Origin: Setaria digitata
Taxonomy: Eukaryota > Nematoda > Chromadorea > Rhabditida > Setariidae
Assembly: GCA_003640385.1 (NCBI GenBank)
Contig: RCAB01000951.1
Location: 1-10,988, forward strand
DNA: 10,988 nucleotides
Reading direction: 5' to 3'
Notes under the pieces: generated by a model
What the model saw: only the letters and a program-made list of their open reading frames with translations
Databases searched by the model: none
What the model was told of the DNA's origin: nothing
Shown: in pieces, positions 9,301 through 10,988 of the stretch
Position numbering within the stretch: the first letter of the stretch is position 1
Layout: every line of letters begins with the position of its first letter
Translations under genes and position numbers: made by a program

Positions 9301-9476
9301 ATTAACTTTATACTAATTATATTTTCATATGAAGAAACCTCTACGGAAGTTGACCCACTACGGCTAACCATCGGTGATGGACCATTCTGTATGTCACGTT
9401 TTTTCAAAATTGATTTCATCGAGTTTGTGGAGGAATTCAATTCTACATGAGTATTATTACCGGTAATATTATTTTC
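213..9476 (-). CDS. tns-1: Tensin gene, partial, nine-exon spliced model
   Basis: Tensins are adaptor proteins of integrin adhesions (dense bodies and attachment sites in nematodes). The SH2 domain binds tyrosine-phosphorylated partners and the C-terminal PTB domain binds integrin beta tails. The model joins exons 9339-9476, 8764-8912, 8203-8264, 4371-4465, 3033-3942, 2456-2542, 1483-1602, 735-962 and 213-346 on the minus strand. Intron phases in order are 0, 2, 1, 0, 1, 1, 1, 1, and 0 at the last donor, and the sum is 641 whole codons with no stop. The SH2 and PTB parts are recognised by direct similarity to animal tensins. The upstream linker exons rest on splice sites, phase and composition only. 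Both ends are missing: the C-terminal half of the PTB lies past position 1, and the N-terminal exons are beyond 9476 or not found. Whether this protein has the PTEN-like domain of vertebrate tensins cannot be judged here. Confidence 0.9.
347..734 (-). other. Intron between the SH2 and PTB exons
   Basis: 388 bases, GT-AG, phase 1. It starts with a tandem duplication of the donor region (710-733 and 681-704). A second AG acceptor with a better pyrimidine tract (TTTTTTTGCAG, exon start 384) lies upstream of the one used. From that site the protein frame would be entered in the wrong phase, so it is not expected to be used for this protein. Confidence 0.85.
681..733. repeat. Two-copy 24-base tandem repeat at an intron donor
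   Basis: Copies at 681-704 and 710-733 match at 22 of 24 positions, starting every 29 bases. The 710-733 copy includes the GT of the SH2/PTB intron donor. In the other copy the equivalent bases read AT, so no second donor is created. Confidence 0.85.
735..962 (-). CDS. tns-1: Tensin exon: C-terminal half of SH2 and SH2-PTB linker
   Basis: Encodes the second half of the tensin SH2 domain. After the acceptor AATTGCAG the reading is [20 protein letters not shown], then [19 protein letters not shown] and [11 protein letters not shown], a near-complete match to the tensin SH2 signature. The His of VRHFL is the phosphotyrosine-contacting beta-D histidine of SH2 folds. The short linker that follows ([14 protein letters not shown]) matches the AA.LL.QGA stretch between SH2 and PTB in vertebrate tensins. 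The exon enters and leaves in phase 1. The donor is G|GTCAGT at 734-733, and homology on both sides fixes it. The ATG at 981 and the open frame down to 640 are intron read-through, not a separate gene. Confidence 0.95.
963..1482 (-). other. Intron within the SH2 domain
   Basis: 520 bases, GT-AG, phase 1, AT-rich with A runs near 1065 and 1357. No exon, RNA gene or repeat beyond simple tracts was seen in it. Confidence 0.85.
1483..1602 (-). CDS. tns-1: Tensin exon: phosphotyrosine-binding core of SH2
   Basis: Encodes the beta-B to beta-C core of the SH2 domain: a helix end ([11 protein letters not shown]), the signature FVVRDS, then [20 protein letters not shown]. The Arg of FVVRDS is the invariant phosphotyrosine-binding arginine of SH2 domains. 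The vertebrate tensin equivalent, FIIRDSHSF.GAYGLAMKVATPPP, matches residue for residue over most of its length. The acceptor is AGCTTTCAG, the donor is CCCG|GTAATTTC, and the exon is phase 1 on both sides. Joined to its neighbours it gives SREEAVNMLRD upstream and GVHPGDGTELV downstream. An open frame on the plus strand at 1473-1655 is only the antisense of this exon. Confidence 0.95.
1603..2455 (-). other. Intron within the SH2 domain
   Basis: 853 bases, GT-AG, phase 1. It contains a plus-strand open frame (1652-1879) with no recognisable content. It also contains a 15-base direct repeat at 2198-2212 and 2231-2245. Nothing else is supported. Confidence 0.85.
2198..2245. repeat. 15-base direct repeat, one mismatch
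   Basis: TATACGTGAGATATA at 2198-2212 and TATACGTCAGATATA at 2231-2245, spaced by 18 bases within an intron. Confidence 0.7.
2456..2542 (-). CDS. tns-1: Tensin exon: start of the SH2 domain
   Basis: Encodes the start of SH2. Read in phase 1 after the acceptor TAAATTACAG it gives [20 protein letters not shown], then KPTISREE. Vertebrate tensins have FV.DTSKFWYKPDISRE at the same place. The WYKP tryptophan and the IS.E helix cap are the classic first elements of the tensin SH2. The donor is GAAG|GTTAGATT, and the split codon completes as Ala with the next exon. The exon is only 87 bases, too short to appear as an independent long open frame, and was found by following the SH2 homology upstream from 1602. 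Confidence 0.93.
2543..3032 (-). other. Intron before the SH2 domain
   Basis: 490 bases, GTGAGTT...TTACAG, phase 1. The stretch 2810-2950 is a degenerate ATG/ATA-rich sequence in which AGTGCGGT occurs twice (2853-2860 and 2939-2946). No coding signal was seen. Confidence 0.85.
3033..3942 (-). CDS. tns-1: Tensin long exon: disordered Ser/Thr/Asp-rich linker
   Basis: Encodes about 303 residues of low-complexity, hydrophilic sequence rich in Ser, Thr, Asn, Asp and Glu, with no membrane segment, cysteine pattern or fold I recognise. It fits the long, poorly conserved, phosphorylation-rich linker that precedes SH2 in tensins. The 3' end is firm: donor TTAA|GTGAGTT, phase 1, joins AAT (Asn) to the SH2 exon as TLNLGEV. 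The 5' end is less certain. CACTTCCAG at 3943 is followed by CGT and then ATG at 3939, so the exon is either an internal phase-0 exon (modelled here) or the first coding exon of a short form. An in-frame TGA lies 60 bases upstream of the ATG. A second acceptor candidate (GTTCAG, exon start 3914, phase 1) would remove ten codons. Confidence 0.88.
3940..3975 (-). promoter_or_regulatory. Possible trans-splice or internal start site for short tensin
   Basis: On the gene strand a C/T-rich stretch ends CACTTCCAG, followed after three bases by an ATG that opens the long exon. In nematodes, spliced-leader acceptors often sit within a few bases of the start codon. An in-frame stop 60 bases upstream means no earlier ATG is available in the contiguous frame. 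The same AG can equally be an ordinary cis acceptor. Confidence 0.3.
3943..4370 (-). other. Intron or 5' region upstream of the long exon
   Basis: 428 bases in the model, GTGAGTT...TTCCAG, phase 0. The last 60 bases before 3942 hold three AG acceptor candidates in pyrimidine-rich sequence. An open frame at 4130-4315 (containing [14 protein letters not shown]) could be an additional exon with a phase-0 donor TCG|GTATCA. I found no acceptor for it in a phase matching its neighbours, so I do not call it. Confidence 0.5.
4371..4465 (-). CDS. tns-1: Probable tensin linker exon with several in-phase acceptors
   Basis: Proposed from splice signals and phase. The acceptor CCACTCTTCAG follows a long pyrimidine tract, and the donor CTA|GTGAGTTG is as strong as the one of the long exon. 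In phase 1 the exon is fully open and reads [20 protein letters not shown], then [11 protein letters not shown], a Ser/Asn/Gln-rich composition suited to the linker. Entry in phase 1 matches the exon ending at 8203, and exit in phase 0 matches the exon starting at 3942. Two further acceptors (exon starts 4507 and 4546) lie in the same phase with no stop between, so longer versions are possible. There is no homology support, and a second frame (phase 0 in, phase 2 out) is also open across it. It could instead be a non-coding first exon of a short transcript. Confidence 0.45.
5315..5350. repeat. AGC/AGT triplet repeat
   Basis: Six AGC units followed by alternating AGT and AGC, twelve triplets in all. 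On the plus strand it reads as poly-serine inside an open frame (5279-5554) that otherwise looks like translated intron. It is treated as a simple-sequence repeat. Confidence 0.85.
6106..6130. repeat. AAAT tetranucleotide repeat
   Basis: About six units of AAAT/AAATA within the large intron. It is a microsatellite with no other content. Confidence 0.8.
7419..7443. repeat. A run of 25
   Basis: Uninterrupted A homopolymer on the plus strand, about 425 bases from an equally long T run, with the minisatellite between them. Confidence 0.95.
7613..7756. repeat. 18-base minisatellite, eight degenerate copies
   Basis: Units begin at 7613, 7631, 7649, 7667, 7685, 7703, 7721 and 7739. The consensus is close to CAAATCAGTNTTCATNAT, and copies range from near-identical to strongly diverged. 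Because 18 is a multiple of three, the plus strand stays open and reads as a hexapeptide repeat ([42 protein letters not shown]). The surrounding open frame (7590-7787) has no other coding sign. Confidence 0.85.
7868..7894. repeat. T run of 27
   Basis: Uninterrupted T homopolymer. It is directly followed by a GC-richer 21-base stretch (ACCAGCAGAGCGAAGCAGAC and one base), unlike its surroundings. Confidence 0.95.
8203..8264 (-). CDS. tns-1: Tensin small exon, Ser/Pro-rich
   Basis: Begins after a run of T ending TTTCAG, a strong nematode 3' splice site, and ends ACCG|GTATAT. Entering in phase 2, it completes AG|G as Arg and reads [20 protein letters not shown], then a G for the next codon. The two SP pairs and the YY are plausible phosphorylation sites of the linker; this is inference. 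The 62-base length fits phase 2 in and phase 1 out with no stop. It is placed in the tensin gene because it joins in phase to the exon at 8764-8912 and lies on the same strand. I cannot confirm it by family similarity. Confidence 0.72.
8265..8763 (-). other. Intron between linker exons
   Basis: 499 bases, GTAGGT...TTTCAG, phase 2. It is AT-rich, with an A run at about 8500-8515. The open minus-strand frame at 8481-8684 shows no splice-bounded or familiar content. Confidence 0.7.
8764..8912 (-). CDS. tns-1: Tensin exon, Pro-rich linker
   Basis: Encodes about 50 residues starting [20 protein letters not shown], followed by a proline-rich stretch including [19 protein letters not shown] and ending NNITYR. 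The GC content is visibly above the flanking DNA and third positions vary, as expected of coding sequence. The donor TACAG|GTAGGT is very strong (phase 2). The acceptor TTTAAAG is weaker but gives phase 0, matching the upstream exon. Proline-rich spacers of this sort are common in the central region of tensins, but I see no specific motif match. It is assigned to the tensin gene by strand and phase continuity on both sides. Confidence 0.78.
8913..9338 (-). other. Intron between linker exons
   Basis: 426 bases, GTTTCT...TTAAAG, phase 0. No other feature was seen. Confidence 0.65.
9339..9476 (-). CDS. tns-1: Tensin exon, Ser/Asn-rich linker; first exon seen
   Basis: Follows the acceptor TTTTTGTTACAG and reads, in phase 0, [20 protein letters not shown], then a basic patch KSILKKRD and [13 protein letters not shown]. 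The donor chosen is GTAGAG|GTTTCTTC at 9338, phase 0, which joins Glu to DWS of the next exon. A donor six bases earlier (TCC|GTAGAG) is also in phase and would drop two residues. The open frame runs past both splice sites, but the extensions look like intron translation. The acceptor shows at least one exon upstream; I did not find it between 9477 and the end of the window. The basic KSILKKRD followed by Ser suggests a kinase site, as inference only. Confidence 0.7.
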
Positions 9477-10988
9477 CTGTAACAAAAATAACACAGATTT
9501 AATTATCACTGATATCAGTCTGATAACAAATTATGTACATCCTACAATAATGATAGTGTAAAACGTAACATACAACTGCCAACTTGCAATCACATCTCAA
9601 TTTCATTTCCGATAGTTCTCGACACATCCAACATCTCAGTTCAGTTTTATTTCTAATAAATTTTACATGCCAAATATTAATTACTCATTTCTCAATACTT
9701 CTTTTCATATCAATGGAGCATTTTAAAGAGCAGTGGACTAAGATGACAAAATACCTACCATCCATGCGATTTAAACTTACCATTGATAGAAATTCACAGA
9801 ACAATACAAAATAATTTTTTTGAAACAAAAGTTCATAAAATTAAGAAATAGAATTGTTGAAATTTTGCTTATATTATGGTTCCCAAAAGTTAAGCTTTTG
9901 TAGGACGAAAAGTGATTTGGCCGTTATTGCTAATTTCATTTCGCAGTAAAATATATTTTTTTTTTTTTTTTTTCATAATCAATTTCGAACTAAAGTAAAT
10001 AGCTGTTTGGCGCAATGAAAATGCGTAATAATGTAAATAACGACCGGAAATTAAAAAACATTGTTTAATCAATGATTTTGAAAAAGAAAAAAAATATTAT
10101 TCATACGATTCACTGACTGGAAAAAGCTTTTCTGTAATCAAAACTTTACTTTTGCTCATTCCCACCAATGTCAAACATTGCAATTAATCACATCTAAAAT
10201 CTAATTACGATAGAACAACTGTGCATTAATCATCATGTCACACATTGCACTTCTTTTTTGCAAGATTTTAAATCAAAGAAATAGAAATTGATATTAGAAA
10301 ATTGAGTTTAATTTAAAATACCAAAAAAACCCAACCAGAATTATTAAATGATTTCCTGACAAATGATTTTTTTTTTTTTTTAAATTTATTGAAAAAAAAA
10401 AACGACTCTTTAATTTGCTATGCTCGGCGTTTGTACGATAACGACGAACGCATTTACAAAATAAATTCTGTAATTCTCAGAAAAATAAAAAAAATAATAA
10501 TGGGACTTTCATATTCGATTCGAAAATTTTCAAAAATAAACATTTCAAAACACGAATAAATTTTCAATTATCTTTTTTTTTTTTTTGCTTAAAAATAAAT
10601 GATCTATCAAAAATTCGTAACCATAACATAGTAATTAAATATTTTCACTTTTTTCTTAAAATATTATTTGCTTCATTTATTGTTAGAAAAGGATTATTTC
10701 GCAATGCGCGTAATAATACTAAGGATGTGAAATTAAATATTTTCACTTTTTGAAATTAGTAAAAGTTGAAAAATGAAGAAATGAAATTGAATTTGCTGAA
10801 TGTGAAGAGTGGCAGAGGCAGCAGCCCAATTGCTAAGCTAGTTTCTTGTAAAGTGTGAGAGACTAAAATTATCACAGCAACAAAAGAAAAATGAAAAAAG
10901 AACTAAAGTTATTAATGAATAGATGAAAAGGAATTAGCTGAGATGGAAGGATTAGGATTCTGTACAGAAGGGTTATAAACTAAGGATA
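9477..10988. other. 1.5 kb without a supported gene (probable intron or 5' region)
   Basis: Upstream side of the first tensin exon seen. It holds T runs (9956-9973 and near 10370 and 10575) and a strong isolated donor-like site on the minus strand at 9780 (CAATG|GTAAGTTT), with no acceptor or compatible frame behind it. A slightly GC-richer patch at 10420-10455 has no usable frame. No RNA gene was recognised. Confidence 0.6.

Noticed and set aside
9780..9840. Possible signal-peptide-like first exon ending at a perfect GTAAGTTT donor
   Set aside because: The ATG frame leaves in phase 2, but the next exon (9476) needs phase 0. The phase-0 frame has a stop just upstream and no acceptor.
9895..9960. 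Short minus-strand peptide starting MKLAITAKSLFVLQ
   Set aside because: Only 21 codons before a stop, with no donor inside and no context to support it.

Overview
The window looks like AT-rich nematode DNA, most plausibly from a filarial-type (spirurid) worm. This rests on the very low GC content, the many A/T homopolymers, short exons separated by introns of roughly 390-850 bases, TTTCAG/TTACAG-type 3' splice sites, and a coding sequence of clearly animal type. The species assignment is an inference.

I can support one gene. It runs on the minus strand across nearly the whole window and encodes a tensin (orthologue of C. elegans tns-1 and vertebrate TNS1-4). The 3' part is recognised by homology. 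Exons at 2456-2542, 1483-1602 and 735-962 join in phase to give a complete SH2 domain, with WYKP, FVVRDS and the conserved VRHFLIE...GVKLKGC...[13 protein letters not shown] block. The exon at 213-346 adds the first part of the C-terminal PTB domain (ACNV.Y...S...ESLTG...VHFK). The PTB continues beyond position 1, outside the window.

Upstream of the SH2 domain is a 910-base Ser/Thr/Asp-rich exon (3033-3942) encoding a disordered linker. Further upstream, three small proline/serine-rich exons (9339-9476, 8764-8912, 8203-8264) and a probable fourth (4371-4465) are placed by splice sites and matching phases. The nine exons add to 1923 bases (641 codons) with every junction in phase. The N-terminal end of the protein lies outside the window or was not found.

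The rest is non-coding as far as I can see. The 3.7-kb intron at 4466-8202 holds a block that is pyrimidine-rich on the coding strand, a CAG-type triplet repeat, an 18-base minisatellite of eight copies, and long A and T runs. Positions 9477-10988 hold nothing I can call. No plus-strand gene, tRNA, rRNA, mobile-element protein or CRISPR array is supported.

Points worth a second look are a probable GC (not GT) 5' splice site in the PTB coding region, a tandem duplication covering the SH2/PTB intron donor, a linker exon with three in-phase acceptors, a possible internal start or trans-splice site for a short tensin, and the 18-base repeat. I do not see a novel multi-gene system here.
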